DNA from: Runella sp. MFBS21
GTDB taxonomy: Bacteria; Bacteroidota; Bacteroidia; Cytophagales; Spirosomataceae
Assembly: GCF_029433105.1 (NCBI RefSeq)
Contig: NZ_JARNTW010000020.1
Coordinates: 60,649-124,648 of the forward strand
Direction: 5' to 3'
Length of the DNA stretch: 64,000 nucleotides
Below the pieces are notes generated by a model. The model searched no databases and was not told the DNA's origin. It was given only the letters and a program-made list of their open reading frames with translations. Position 1 is the first letter of the stretch, and every line of letters starts with the position of its first letter. The position numbers were made by a program, and so were the translations under genes. This document shows positions 17,679 to 27,225 of this stretch, in pieces.

Positions 17679-19373
17679 TTAAAAAAGAGTGGTTTGCCCA
17701 TTTTGGTTTAGGTTTGCATTTTGGGCAAGGAGCATTTCACGGGCGTTTTGTATAATGGCCTCACTAGGGGTACGACCGCCAATCATTTGGGCGATTTCTT
17801 GAACTCGTTCTTCAAAGCTTAGTTGACGGATTTTACTGACTGTTTTGTCGGCTGAGTGATCTTTGTATACAAAATAATGGGCTGTACCTTGGGTGGCTAT
17901 TTGATGTAAATGCGTAATTGAGATTACTTGGTGACTTTTGGCGATTTCGCGCATCATTTGACCCATTTTTATGGCGATTTCGCCCGAGACTCCTGTGTCA
18001 ATTTCGTCAAAAATAATAGTGGGTAATTTACGTTTACTGGCTAAAATATATTTAATGACCATCATCAACCGCGAGAACTCACCTCCCGAGGCTACGTTTC
18101 GGAGCTGCTGAGGTTTGATTCCTTTGTTGGCACTAAAGAGAAAATCTACGTCGTCGATGCCATCATCGCTAGGGTCGATGATATGGTGCTGAATATTCAA
18201 CGCTGCATTGGGCATTCCCAGTTCAATCAAATATTTTTTTACTTGATTTTCGACTTGCGACATGACCGATTTGCGAGAGTTAGAGAGCTTGTCGGCATTT
18301 TTGAGGAGTTTAACCCTGCTTTTTTCTACGCTAGCTTTTGCTTTTTCGATGTCTTCGTCTAGGTTGAGTACTTGGCTTACTTTTTTATCTAGTTCATTTT
18401 GAATGACTAGTAGTTCACCCACCGTCTTTACTTGATGCTTTTGTTGGAGATGATAAATGAGGTTGAGGCGTTCTCTGATTTCTTCGGCGCGCGTATCGTC
18501 TATTTCTACGTTTGATTGTTCATAACTAATTTCACTGGCCAAATCTTTTAACTCAATATAAGCACTTTGGGCACGTTCGCGGAGTTGTTCGTACTGGGGT
18601 GAAAATTTGCTTACAGTATTGAGACTATTGACGGCATTTCTTAAAAAAACATTGACCGATTGCTCGGCATTATCAAGATATTCGTGAGCGAGTTGGAGAC
18701 GTTCCCTGACTTCGGTGGCGTTTTCTAAAATATTGAGTTCTTGTTCAAGGAGTTCTTGTTCGTCGGCTTGGAATTTTGCTTTGTCGAGTTCTTCAAACAA
18801 AAACTGGTTATAAGAAAACTCTTTTCGCATTTGGGCAGCATCGGCTGTCAGTCGCTCATAAGTATGTTTGGCTTTTTGATAGGCTTGATACTCGATATGA
18901 TAGGCTCTAAGGAGCGGCTCATTCTGGGCATAGGTATCCACTATTTGCAGCTGAAATTCGTTAGAACCCAGTAGCAGCGTATCATGTTGGGAGTGAATAT
19001 CCATGAGCTGACTCGAAATCCGGCGCAGGGTTTCTAGATTGACAGGCGTATCGTTGACAAATGCCCTTGATTTTCCGCTAGGGCTGATTTCGCGGCGGAA
19101 CAGGCTTTTGGGCGAAAAATCCAGTTCTTCTTCTTCAAAAAGATGCTGGATAAAATAGCCAGATAAATCAAAGGTTCCTTCGATGATGCACTTTTGAGTG
19201 GCATTGTACAATACTTTGGTATCCGCTCGACTTCCGAGTAGTAAGCCAATAGCGCCCAACATAATGGATTTCCCAGCTCCTGTTTCACCCGTAATGATAT
19301 TGAGTTGGGAGTCAGGAGCGAGTTCCAATTGTTCGATTAGTGCATAGTTTTTAATTAGCAAGTGTACAAGCAT
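17679..19373 (-). CDS. recN: DNA repair protein RecN
   Basis: This is a 564-residue SMC-like repair ATPase. The N-terminal Walker A is GETGAGKS at residues 29-36, the Q/D-loop region contains LMDIHSQHD, a long coiled coil fills about 150-380, and the C-terminal half carries the ABC signature ASGGEFSRLM with Walker B TIIFDEIDTGVSG. RecN joins DNA ends and acts early in double-strand break repair. The length and domain order are normal, and the ATG at 19373 is directly followed by the conserved N-terminal strand. Confidence 0.96.
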   Translation of the reverse strand: MLVHLLIKNYALIEQLELAPDSQLNIITGETGAGKSIMLGAIGLLLGSRADTKVLYNATQKCIIEGTFDLSGYFIQHLFEEEELDFSPKSLFRREISPSGKSRAFVNDTPVNLETLRRISSQLMDIHSQHDTLLLGSNEFQLQIVDTYAQNEPLLRAYHIEYQAYQKAKHTYERLTADAAQMRKEFSYNQFLFEELDKAKFQADEQELLEQELNILENATEVRERLQLAHEYLDNAEQSVNVFLRNAVNSLNTVSKFSPQYEQLRERAQSAYIELKDLASEISYEQSNVEIDDTRAEEIRERLNLIYHLQQKHQVKTVGELLVIQNELDKKVSQVLNLDEDIEKAKASVEKSRVKLLKNADKLSNSRKSVMSQVENQVKKYLIELGMPNAALNIQHHIIDPSDDGIDDVDFLFSANKGIKPQQLRNVASGGEFSRLMMVIKYILASKRKLPTIIFDEIDTGVSGEIAIKMGQMMREIAKSHQVISITHLHQIATQGTAHYFVYKDHSADKTVSKIRQLSFEERVQEIAQMIGGRTPSEAIIQNAREMLLAQNANLNQNGQTTLF

Positions 19374-19502
19374 AGGGCAATCGGTTGAACCGCCGCGAAG
19401 TTAATCAACAATTCAACAAAAAGGAATGACTTTATGTTATGACTTGTAGTGACTATTGTTTTTTGAGAAATATTTAACTCCCAAAATTTAGTCTGATGAT
19501 TG

Positions 19503-20471
19503 TTAGTGTTTTAGAGCTCGTTTCTTAATCATACCGCCTTTGGTATCTTTGATACTGCTCATGACTACAAACGAATGGGGGTCAATGGTCTGAATTTCAG
19601 TGTTTAATCTGTTTAGCTCCAGCCTTGTAACTACGGTATAAATAATGTCAAACTCGGAAATTTCGCCGTTTCTTCCATGCCCTCGTTTGCCACGATAAAC
19701 GGTGACTCCTCGCCCCATTTCGTTGATAATCATTTGACGGATTTCTTCGTGATGTGGCGAAATGATAGTGACTCCAGTATATTCCTCAATTCCCTCAATC
19801 ACAAAATCAAGTGTTTTGGAAGCGGCAAGGTAGGTGATCATTGAGTAGAGTGCTGTCTCCATAGATAAAAAATAGGAAGCAGTGGCAAAAATGATGATGT
19901 TGATAATGATGATGATGTCGCCAATGGTAGTCCCAAATTTACGACTCAAAAAAATCGCTAAGACTTCTGTGCCGTCAATCACAGCTCCTCCTCTCACCGA
20001 CAGGCCAATGCCTGCTCCTAAGAAAAAACCACCAAATACAGCTACCAATAATTTGTCGTGGGTCACTTCTGGAAAATGAACAGTGGCTACGCAAATAGCT
20101 AATCCGCTGATAGCAAGAGCCGTTTTGAAGGCAAATTGTTTATTGACAATCTTATACCCCATAAATACAAAGGGTAAGTTGATGAGCAAAAGCAAAGCGT
20201 AAAGAGGCAAACCTGTAAGACGATTGATGAGCAACGAAATCCCCGTAGCTCCACCATCGATGAAGCTGTTAGGAATAAGAAAACTTTCTAATCCAAAGGC
20301 TGCGGAGCCAATTCCTAGCGAAATAAGGACAAAGTCTTTTAAAAGACGAACAATGTTTATCTTGAGTTCACGAAAGCCCTTGGCTAGGATAAAACTGGAA
20401 TATTGGGTATTAGCATTTTTCTTGTTCCTAAGAATGGTCTGAATAATTACTCTTGTCAAAAAAGAATTCAT
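19503..20471 (-). CDS. YitT family membrane protein
   Basis: This is an inner membrane protein of about 322 residues. I chose the ATG at 20471, which starts at MNSFLTRV; the frame is open to 20579 but the extra part is Cys/Phe-rich and not conserved-looking. Five to six hydrophobic segments carry the YitT signatures GIGSAAFGLESFLIPN, GGATGISLLIN and GAGIGLSVRGGAVIDGTEVLA. A cytoplasmic DUF2179 domain follows (TGVTIISPHHEEIRQMI, GRGVTVYRGKRG). The transported substrate of this family is not established. The gene is flanked on both sides by untranslated gaps and is probably monocistronic. Confidence 0.9.
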   Translation of the reverse strand: MNSFLTRVIIQTILRNKKNANTQYSSFILAKGFRELKINIVRLLKDFVLISLGIGSAAFGLESFLIPNSFIDGGATGISLLINRLTGLPLYALLLLINLPFVFMGYKIVNKQFAFKTALAISGLAICVATVHFPEVTHDKLLVAVFGGFFLGAGIGLSVRGGAVIDGTEVLAIFLSRKFGTTIGDIIIIINIIIFATASYFLSMETALYSMITYLAASKTLDFVIEGIEEYTGVTIISPHHEEIRQMIINEMGRGVTVYRGKRGHGRNGEISEFDIIYTVVTRLELNRLNTEIQTIDPHSFVVMSSIKDTKGGMIKKRALKH

Positions 20472-20549
20472 TGGCTTTTTAAGGAGTTTTAGATATAAAC
20501 AACACAATAAAAAGTGAATATCAAAGAACACATAAATATAACAGGTACT

Positions 20550-20572
20550 AAATACCCTCAAACAGGGTATTT
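20550..20572. repeat. 23-base inverted repeat upstream of yitT
   Basis: Nine-base arms AAATACCCT (20550-20558) and AGGGTATTT (20564-20572) surround CAAAC. A further half-site ATACCCTTT lies about 10 bases to the right. It could be a regulator site or a weak minus-strand terminator for the upstream gene. Confidence 0.4.
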
Positions 20573-20760
20573 CTGTCAAAGAGATACCCTTTAAGCATTA
20601 CTCAATAAATAAGCAGAATGTATTCGAAGGTAAGCAATTTAAACAAAAAAAGTGACCTTCTCAAATAGGAATCCTATTTTGTAAATCCTAACAAAATGGT
20701 ATACACACAACCCAGGAAATATACTAAGCTCAAGAGGATAGGTGCAGAGCGAGTTTTTTG

Positions 20761-20988
20761 TCAATAATGACTGGGCTGGTCATAGATGACAGCTTCGATT
20801 TGGGTAAAGGCAAGACTATGAGGATGATTTCGAAAATCTTTAATAAACAACATCTGATTTTCTACTTTTAAGCATCTTCCCAAAAATGTCTGATTGCTTT
20901 TCAGTACTATATTAATATCCTTTCCTACTAAAGAAGAAGCTTCTTTCGCCAAATCGGCTTGAAATAACTTGTGAAGGCGTTTACCCAT
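20761..20988 (-). CDS. Small Sm-like fold protein (hypothetical)
   Basis: This protein is about 75 residues long, starting at the ATG at 20988 (an upstream extension overlaps the preceding gene and is unlikely). The last 50 residues follow the Sm/Hfq-like strand pattern: GKDINIVLKSNQTFLGRCLKVENQ, then MLFIKDFRNHPHSLAFTQIEAVIYD. This matches the G-x-x-V-x-V-x-L-x-x-G-x-x-F-x-G-x-L layout of Sm1 and the shorter Sm2. I did not recognise a named family. It follows the DUF4835 gene with a 13-bp gap, so it belongs to the coaBC operon. An RNA-binding role is only suggested by the fold. Confidence 0.6.
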   Translation of the reverse strand: MGKRLHKLFQADLAKEASSLVGKDINIVLKSNQTFLGRCLKVENQMLFIKDFRNHPHSLAFTQIEAVIYDQPSHY

Positions 20989-21001
20989 ATGAAGCAAAAA
21001 A

Positions 21002-21922
21002 TTATTGGAGTAGTTTGCGGTACATTTCGGTTTTGGCAGGGTCAAGTTGAGAAAGCACTGTAAAGGTTTTTTGTTTTTCGTCTTTACTGGCTTCGTTCAT
21101 GATTTTGTAAATCTCTTCTCCTTTGGCATCCAAAAACGAATTGATAAGAACCGACGTAGGCATCAATTTGCTGACTTGCTGAATAGAACTAAGCACATTG
21201 ATGATTTGTTGGCGTGCAGCGATTGGATTTTCGACAAAGGTATCCAATCCAAGGCGGTGGTAGGTATAGATTGCTTCACGGAAAGGCAGGATTTGCTGAT
21301 TCATGAGGTTGTCTATCAACCAAAAACGACTCCTGAGGTCACTGCCGGAGCGCCATGTAGAAGATGAACCCGAATTGTTTTGGGCAATATTTACTAACTG
21401 AAATGCTCTTTGAACATATGGGTTACCACCTAATTTACTGAAAGAATCATAATCTAGCGCCAAAACCATGTAAGAATAAAAAGCGAGCATGTGCGTAAGT
21501 TCATCACTATACGTATTTTCGGTAAAATACATTGGATTGCTTGGAAGATAGCTAAAATTAAAGAACCTATCGACATAGTTAAGAACAACAGTTTCGTAGT
21601 TGGTCCCGTATACTGGTCGAGTGACGATGAGCTGAGCGGTACCTTCATAATCGCCTTGTTTAGGCGAGCGAATGAGATTTATGTTGAGTTTAAAATTGAT
21701 TCTTTCTTCTGGGCTGAAATTGTCATTGGTCCAGCGGCGGGCATTGATAAAATCACTAATGACGTTTTTCAATTGATTGAGGTTGGCATTGTCTGTGTTT
21801 TGTTGAGAAAACAACTGATTATAATTGAGCGTAACCGTACAGTTCAATTCTTGCGCCAAAGCCGTGGTCACAAATGCCAACAGTAATGAAGCAGTAAGGA
21901 TATAAGTTTGAATGGACTTCAT
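21002..21922 (-). CDS. DUF4835 family exported protein
   Basis: This is an exported protein of about 306 residues starting at the ATG at 21922, which gives a signal peptide ending TALAQ. It matches DUF4835, a Bacteroidota-specific family: ELNCTVTLNYNQLFSQQ at the mature N-terminus, FINARRWTNDNFSPEERI, RPVYGTNYETVVLNYVD, and LALDYDSFSKLGGNPYVQRA. The function is unknown. Conserved position next to coaBC and recN is typical in this phylum. It lies 25 bp downstream of coaBC and is probably co-transcribed. Confidence 0.88.
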   Translation of the reverse strand: MKSIQTYILTASLLLAFVTTALAQELNCTVTLNYNQLFSQQNTDNANLNQLKNVISDFINARRWTNDNFSPEERINFKLNINLIRSPKQGDYEGTAQLIVTRPVYGTNYETVVLNYVDRFFNFSYLPSNPMYFTENTYSDELTHMLAFYSYMVLALDYDSFSKLGGNPYVQRAFQLVNIAQNNSGSSSTWRSGSDLRSRFWLIDNLMNQQILPFREAIYTYHRLGLDTFVENPIAARQQIINVLSSIQQVSKLMPTSVLINSFLDAKGEEIYKIMNEASKDEKQKTFTVLSQLDPAKTEMYRKLLQ

Positions 21923-21947
21923 AAACACACAAGGTTTGACATTTGCT

Positions 21948-23153
21948 CTACAATTTTCCTGCCACAAGTTCTAAAATATCTTGGGCAACTTGGGCTTTTG
22001 GTTTAAGGTCAAAATGATGAACACTACCTGATGCTTCAATAACGGTAATTTTGTTGGTATCGTGTGCAAATCCTGCACCTTTGTCATTAAGAGAATTAAG
22101 TACAATAAAATCGAGGTTTTTGGATTTGAGTTTTCCAAGTGCATTCTCAAACTCATTATTGGTTTCTAAAGCAAAGCCCACCATAATTTGCCCAGTTTTC
22201 TTTTGGGAGCCAACGGTAGCCGCAATATCGACAGTTTTGCTGAGTTCGATTGTGAAATGAGCTTCTTTTTTCTTGATTTTGTGATCAGCAGGGTGAGTAG
22301 GAGTATAATCAGCAACCGCAGCCGACAAAATAATAATATCAGCTTGGGCAAATCTATGTTGGGTAGCCTCATACATTTGCTGGGCAGATTGTACTTTAAT
22401 GACCTCCACGGAAGCATCAGGAATAGGCTGAGAAGTAGGGCCACTTACCAAGGTAACTTGTGCCCCTGCAAACGCAAATGCTTGGGCAATTGCATAGCCC
22501 ATTTTGCCCGTCGAATGATTACTAATATATCTTACGGGGTCGATAGGCTCTTGGGTAGGGCCAGCCGTAATGAGTACTTTTTTGCCCTTCAGTACTTGTC
22601 GGCTTGAAAAGTGTTTGGCCAATGAGATGACGATCTCTTCGGGTTCGGCCATTCTGCCTGGTCCTACTAGGCCGCTGGCCAATTCTCCATAAGCAGCATC
22701 CAAAATATGATTTCCGTAGCTTTTGAGGCTTTCTAAATTTTTGAGGGTAGAACCATGTTGGTACATATCTAAATCCATCGCTGGTGCAAAAAAAACGGGA
22801 CAACGAGCCGAAAGGTAAACAGCAGTAAGCAGATTGTCACAGATTCCGTTGGCACACTTGCTGATGGTATTGGCGGAGGCAGGGGCAATCACCATGACAT
22901 CTGCCCAAAGCCCAAGCTCCACGTGATTGTTCCATTGGCCAGTTGCATCTTTTACAAAAGCAGATAAAGCAGGTTTTTTGGCTAAAGTAGCCAAGGTCAA
23001 TGGCGTAATAAACTCTTTGGCCATGTCTGTCATGACTACTTGTACTTCTGCACCAGCTTTGACAAGCTGACGGATGAGAAGGGCTGATTTGTAGGCTGCA
23101 ATACTACCGCTTACGCCAAGTAATATCTTTTTGTTTTGAAGAGATGATAACAT
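21948..23153 (-). CDS. coaBC: Bifunctional phosphopantothenoylcysteine decarboxylase / phosphopantothenate-cysteine ligase
   Basis: This is a 401-residue CoaBC (Dfp). The CoaC half (about 1-180) binds FMN and decarboxylates phosphopantothenoylcysteine; it shows GVSGSIAAYKS, the PASANT motif, and SKCANGICDNLL with the conserved cysteine. The CoaB half (about 185-400) joins cysteine to phosphopantothenate using CTP; it shows ITAGPTQEPIDPVRYISNHSTGKMG and the KIKK motif of the dimer loop. With coaX earlier in this window, two steps of coenzyme A synthesis are encoded here. A terminator separates it from rpoZ upstream, so it has its own start of transcription. Confidence 0.96.
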   Translation of the reverse strand: MLSSLQNKKILLGVSGSIAAYKSALLIRQLVKAGAEVQVVMTDMAKEFITPLTLATLAKKPALSAFVKDATGQWNNHVELGLWADVMVIAPASANTISKCANGICDNLLTAVYLSARCPVFFAPAMDLDMYQHGSTLKNLESLKSYGNHILDAAYGELASGLVGPGRMAEPEEIVISLAKHFSSRQVLKGKKVLITAGPTQEPIDPVRYISNHSTGKMGYAIAQAFAFAGAQVTLVSGPTSQPIPDASVEVIKVQSAQQMYEATQHRFAQADIIILSAAVADYTPTHPADHKIKKKEAHFTIELSKTVDIAATVGSQKKTGQIMVGFALETNNEFENALGKLKSKNLDFIVLNSLNDKGAGFAHDTNKITVIEASGSVHHFDLKPKAQVAQDILELVAGKL

Positions 23154-23192
23154 GCGCGGTTCAAATTATTTAATTAAGGGAGTTGTGAAACC

Positions 23193-23215
23193 AAAAAAGC
23201 CGCTATACGCGGCTT
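23193..23215 (-). terminator. Rho-independent terminator after rpoZ
   Basis: AAGCCGC (23197-23203) pairs with GCGGCTT (23209-23215) around a 5-base loop, and on the minus strand the stem is followed by six Ts (23198-23193). It ends the bamD-rpoZ transcript just before coaBC. Confidence 0.8.
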
Positions 23216-23236
23216 AATTTGGTGGTATCAGTGATA

Positions 23237-23545
23237 CTAAGCTTCTTCTTCGTTGGAGCGCCAAAACAATTTGTCTTCCATGAATTCTTCAATGGCAATT
23301 CCAGTTGGTTTGGGCTGACGCTCATAAAACTTAGAAATCTCAATTTGTTCGCGGTTTTCAAATACCTCTTCGAGGTTGTCGATACCCGAGGCAAACTCAG
23401 CTAGTTTGTTGTTGAGTTCTTCTTTGGTCTTTGAGGCGATTTGGCGTGCACGACGTGAAATAATCGCTACTGATTCGTAAAGGTTACCAGTTTTAGCCGC
23501 CAATTTATCCGTATCGCGAGTTATGATGGATGGATTTACTGCCAT
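23237..23545 (-). CDS. rpoZ: DNA-directed RNA polymerase omega subunit
   Basis: This is a 102-residue Bacteroidota-type omega subunit (RpoZ/RPB6 family). The core pattern TGNLYESVAIISRRARQIA followed by KTKEELNNKLAEFA is the conserved helix pair that clamps the beta' C-terminus. The acidic tail (FWRSNEEEA) is usual in the phylum. The gene lies 39 bp downstream of bamD and is followed by a terminator, so the two form a short operon, as in other Bacteroidota. Confidence 0.9.
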   Translation of the reverse strand: MAVNPSIITRDTDKLAAKTGNLYESVAIISRRARQIASKTKEELNNKLAEFASGIDNLEEVFENREQIEISKFYERQPKPTGIAIEEFMEDKLFWRSNEEEA

Positions 23546-23584
23546 ATCTATTATTTAGTTTATTTCTTAAGTTTTGACCGATTC

Positions 23585-24481
23585 TTAGTTTTGACTAGAA
23601 GATGGAGTTGACAATTTACCCGTATTAGATTTGGCTTCATTAGCCACTTTTTCGGCTTGCAACACTACTTCTAGCTCTTTTTGGGTGTTTTCATAAAACC
23701 GCTCCGCTTGACGCAAGTATTTGCTTTGGGGGTACTTGTCAATAAAAGTGAGATAATATTTGTTCACATCTTGAAAACGCTCCTTTTGTTTGTCAATAAA
23801 ACTCAAACGAGCGAGATTGTACTGAGCATCTACTCTCAAAAAAGCTAATTCTTCATTGTATTTTGAATCAGGGAAGTCTTTTTGAAAGTTATTGATTGCT
23901 ACTACGGCCGAGCGGAAATTGGCAATGTTGGCTTCGCTTGTTTTATAGTATAGCTTCGCTTTGTCATATGCTTTACGCTCCAATTTGTCGCGAAGCTCCA
24001 AAATCAATTGTGTGGATTCTTCACGAAATGCACTCTCGGGGTAGGTGTTGATAAAATCTTGAAGTGCACTGATTGCCGTTAAGGTATTCGTTTGGTCCAA
24101 GTTTGAGTTTGGAGAATCCTTATACAAGGAATACGCGTGCATGTACAAGGCTTCTTGGGCGTATTCACTTCGCTGGAAAGTCTCGTAGAAGTTTTTGAAC
24201 AAAAACTGAGCCATGTTATAATTGGCCTGCTTAAAATTACAGTAGGCATTATAAAACTGGGCTAATTCGGCCTGACGAGCATCTTTCCCATTGAGTAGGG
24301 GGGTGATTTCTTCAAACAACAAGCCTGCATGATAGTAGTCGGCTTTTTTATAGTACTGAAGAGCTGCCTCGTATTTTTGTTCGAGGGTTCCTTCTTTTTG
24401 TAGCTTCGAGAACTTGCTACATGCTCCGAGCGTTACCACGCTCAAAAACAATAGGAAATATCCAAATAGGGAGTTACGCAT
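23585..24481 (-). CDS. bamD: Outer membrane assembly lipoprotein BamD
   Basis: This is a 298-residue lipoprotein; the signal peptide ends with lipobox LGAC. Five TPR-like helix pairs cover about 35-250, with the BamD/YfiO phrases EQKYEAALQYYKKADYYHA, FAYCNF-like NAYCNFKQANY and INTYPESAFREES. BamD is the essential lipoprotein of the BAM complex that inserts beta-barrels into the outer membrane. Its presence close to rpoZ and coaBC is the usual Bacteroidota arrangement. Confidence 0.92.
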   Translation of the reverse strand: MRNSLFGYFLLFLSVVTLGACSKFSKLQKEGTLEQKYEAALQYYKKADYYHAGLLFEEITPLLNGKDARQAELAQFYNAYCNFKQANYNMAQFLFKNFYETFQRSEYAQEALYMHAYSLYKDSPNSNLDQTNTLTAISALQDFINTYPESAFREESTQLILELRDKLERKAYDKAKLYYKTSEANIANFRSAVVAINNFQKDFPDSKYNEELAFLRVDAQYNLARLSFIDKQKERFQDVNKYYLTFIDKYPQSKYLRQAERFYENTQKELEVVLQAEKVANEAKSNTGKLSTPSSSQN

Positions 24482-24563
24482 ATCGGGCGCAAAAATACAA
24501 ATGTTGCTTCATATTTCATAACGAAATTGAAGCATAAATAGTATTAGATGAAGGTTCGTAAAA

Positions 24564-25184
24564 TTAGTGACGAATGAGGAGTTTTTTGGTAGCGACTTTT
24601 TTGCCGTCGAGAAGCAACTGATAGAAATATACTCCATTAGGCATCTCACGTGTTTGGATACGTAGCGAGCGGTCGTATTTGTCAAGCTCGTATTCTGCTA
24701 TATTAGCCCCGAGTACGTTATACAATGAAATTTTGGCACTACCAGTGTGACCTACAAATTGATAATCAATTTCCGCATAGTCATTAGCGGGATTGGGGAA
24801 GGCATTAAGTACTTTCAATTTCTCACTTGAGAAAAGTAAATCATCTGATTTTCCAATTTCTTCAATATTGGGGCGAGTATCGGGGGTATTAACAGCTAAA
24901 GTTTCACTATTGGTACGGTTTTTGACAGATGCGTTGGAGGTATTTGAACTAGCAGGGTTCAAAAGAACTGACCGATAATAAGCGTTGATAGCAGAGCTAG
25001 GACGTAAACTGATGCTACGATCAAGTTTATTGGGTACCTTAGAAAGCGTAGCCGCAGGAGTTGATTTCTTACCTATGTGAAGGCGGCTTTTGTTTTGGCT
25101 TGCTGCTGACTGCGCAAATCCCTCAGTCAGAGTTAGTAAGCTGAAACAGATGAGAAAAATATATATGAGTACAGGTTGTTTCAT
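24564..25184 (-). CDS. T9SS type A sorting domain protein
   Basis: This is a 206-residue exported protein with a signal peptide ending GFAQS at about residue 25. A low-complexity Ser/Asn/Thr-rich middle is followed by a C-terminal type IX secretion sorting domain at about 125-206: LNAFPNPANDYAEIDYQF, SLYNVLGANIAEYEL, MPNGVYFYQLLLDGKK and the basic end KKLLIRH. The protein should be secreted through the T9SS and have its C-terminal signal removed. The mature part is short and has no known catalytic domain; its role is unknown. Confidence 0.85.
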   Translation of the reverse strand: MKQPVLIYIFLICFSLLTLTEGFAQSAASQNKSRLHIGKKSTPAATLSKVPNKLDRSISLRPSSAINAYYRSVLLNPASSNTSNASVKNRTNSETLAVNTPDTRPNIEEIGKSDDLLFSSEKLKVLNAFPNPANDYAEIDYQFVGHTGSAKISLYNVLGANIAEYELDKYDRSLRIQTREMPNGVYFYQLLLDGKKVATKKLLIRH

Positions 25185-25343
25185 AGCTGGATGTTTCTGA
25201 GAAAATCATATTTCTTCGTTTGTATACTGCAAAAATATAAGCTTATTTTTATAAAATCAAAAATCGTGCCTTAAAATGATGTTAAAAATTATTATGCGGT
25301 ACACAATATTTACGGAGAATTGACGTAAAAAGTTTCTTTTGGA

Positions 25344-27161
25344 CTAAAGTTTCTTTTTTTTGGGTTTTAGCTTTGTTTTAAAAACCTCTTTTGAGCGGTT
25401 TTTGTTTGCGGGACTTTCAGATTCTTTGACAATTGGCAAAGGCATTGGTTTAAAGTTGACTTTGGTAAATATTTCTTCTTTGGAGGGTTTTTCTTTGATA
25501 CGCCAACTAAACCCTTCAAGTTCCTTATCTAGGGGTTTGATGCCTTGAGGAGGAATAAACTTCCCGTCTGGCTGCCCCACAAACTGTATACGATGTACTT
25601 GATTGTTTTTGAAATTAAGGGTCATTTTGGCGCATTCTACGCGGTTCATCCCCATGGCTTTGTTTTGTTCATTGGCGGCAAAGTATATACTTTGCCCATT
25701 GCCTTCCACAAAAACTCTCTGTAAGCGGGTACTATCATCGAAAGAAGCGGTGATACGACGGCCTTTTACTTGGTTAAAATTAATAAGAGTATCTTGTGCA
25801 ATCACAAAAGATTTAGCTCGCAGGTACATTGTTCGCAGTTTTTGTTGTACAAGCTGTGCTAAAATAGTATCTGCTTCCAATTGATACTTTCCTGTCCAGA
25901 TGATGGGTTTCTTAAAAAACGTGATATTGGAGTCAAGAGAATTATAGACTAGCGAGTCGCATTTACTCTGTAAATCTCTTTTGTAAACCAAAACGTTTTT
26001 GTAACCTATGAGTTGTTTGGGTTTGTTGGTTGTATCAGAGGGTGCTTGTGATTTGTCTGATGTAGTTAGAGTAAGTGCCTTTTGTTTTGAGGTGTTGGAG
26101 GCAATTGCTTTTGAGGTAGAATCCTTAGAAAGAGAATCTTTAGGAATTTCAATCGAATACAAAGTATCGGCAGTCATGTAAAGCGTATCTTTTGATACTA
26201 CAGTACGCATCAGTGGATGTCCCCAGACTTTTGAGAAACCTTTTTTGCCATTGTATATTCCAAAATCTCCGTTGAGAATTGTATCATCTTTTTTGGAAAC
26301 CAGCACCACTTTTCCTTTGGCATAGCCTTTTTTGGAGAGATTGTCGAAGGTAATTGAATCGCCTGTAAGAGTATAATCAGGGTTGTCGATAGTGGTTCGG
26401 GTACGAAACAGCGATTCGCCAGTTTCGGTATTATAAGACCCATTTTTGGCTACGAGTGTTCCGTCTTTGCTAATAACTTTGGTAGGACTTTTAAAATCCG
26501 CAATTTTGGTAATGGAATTATAAACAAGGGTATCAGTCGTAAGTGTATATTTGGGGTTAACGAGCTTTACGTCTTTGTAATAGGTGGATATTTTGGTACG
26601 GGTGTCGTAGTAGCCGACTTGGCTAGTGAGGGTATTTTCTGCATCTAAGATTTTACCTTTGTTGGGATAGTAAGCTATGCCGCTAGCCATATCATATTCG
26701 ATGCGGGTAGATGTAACAGAGCGTTTACGATCTCTCAAGGTGACCACTTTGCCCATTACTTTTGCTAAGCGAGTATTTCCAAAGTAAAATAGTGTATCAC
26801 CCGTTACAGTGACAGTATCTCCTTGCACAATTTTCACATTTCCGTAGGCTTCCAAAGCATTGGAGGATACTTTATGGATAGCCAAGTCGCAGTACATCAA
26901 TGCTCCTTTGTGCCGAAAAACAACTTTGCTTACTACTCTTCTCACTTCGCTTCCGTCGGGAAGTTTGTTGATACTCATACTATCAGCTCCCAGCAAAAAC
27001 ACCTTCTCGTCGCTCGCCATAGGAAGCGTGCTAGAGGGGCGTTGAGCGCGGGATGATATGGGCGTTAGGAGGAGCATCAGAATTGTAAGCGTGTTTATAC
27101 CTATTACGCAAAAAAGCGTCGAAGGGTTGCAACGAAAATGTTTGTTTTTTTGAAAAATCAT
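25344..27161 (-). CDS. OstA/LptA-like organic solvent tolerance protein
   Basis: This is an exported protein of about 605 residues, starting at the ATG at 27161; the frame opens further upstream (27197, 27209) but a minus-7 element at 27214-27207 places transcription after those codons. The mature chain is a long series of beta-jellyroll repeats of the OstA/LptA type: DLAIHKVSSNALEAYGNVKIVQGDTVTVTGDTLF, VTLRDRKRSVTSTRIEYD, GTLVAKNGSYNTETGE. A Ser/Thr/Lys-rich insert lies at about 350-390 and the end is Lys-rich. In Bacteroidota such proteins are thought to act in LPS transport; lptC lies 12 kb away. Confidence 0.85.
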   Translation of the reverse strand: MIFQKNKHFRCNPSTLFCVIGINTLTILMLLLTPISSRAQRPSSTLPMASDEKVFLLGADSMSINKLPDGSEVRRVVSKVVFRHKGALMYCDLAIHKVSSNALEAYGNVKIVQGDTVTVTGDTLFYFGNTRLAKVMGKVVTLRDRKRSVTSTRIEYDMASGIAYYPNKGKILDAENTLTSQVGYYDTRTKISTYYKDVKLVNPKYTLTTDTLVYNSITKIADFKSPTKVISKDGTLVAKNGSYNTETGESLFRTRTTIDNPDYTLTGDSITFDNLSKKGYAKGKVVLVSKKDDTILNGDFGIYNGKKGFSKVWGHPLMRTVVSKDTLYMTADTLYSIEIPKDSLSKDSTSKAIASNTSKQKALTLTTSDKSQAPSDTTNKPKQLIGYKNVLVYKRDLQSKCDSLVYNSLDSNITFFKKPIIWTGKYQLEADTILAQLVQQKLRTMYLRAKSFVIAQDTLINFNQVKGRRITASFDDSTRLQRVFVEGNGQSIYFAANEQNKAMGMNRVECAKMTLNFKNNQVHRIQFVGQPDGKFIPPQGIKPLDKELEGFSWRIKEKPSKEEIFTKVNFKPMPLPIVKESESPANKNRSKEVFKTKLKPKKKKL

Positions 27162-27206
27162 CGGAAATTTTTGTGGACCTCTGCTTTGTGTCACCATATT
27201 TACGCA

Positions 27207-27214
27207 CAAAATTA
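27207..27214 (-). promoter_or_regulatory. Candidate minus-7 element for the OstA-like gene
   Basis: TAATTTTG on the minus strand matches TAnnTTTG and would start transcription near 27202, 40 bases before the chosen ATG at 27161. No well-spaced TTG was seen. Confidence 0.3.
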
Positions 27215-27225
27215 GCTAAAAACGG

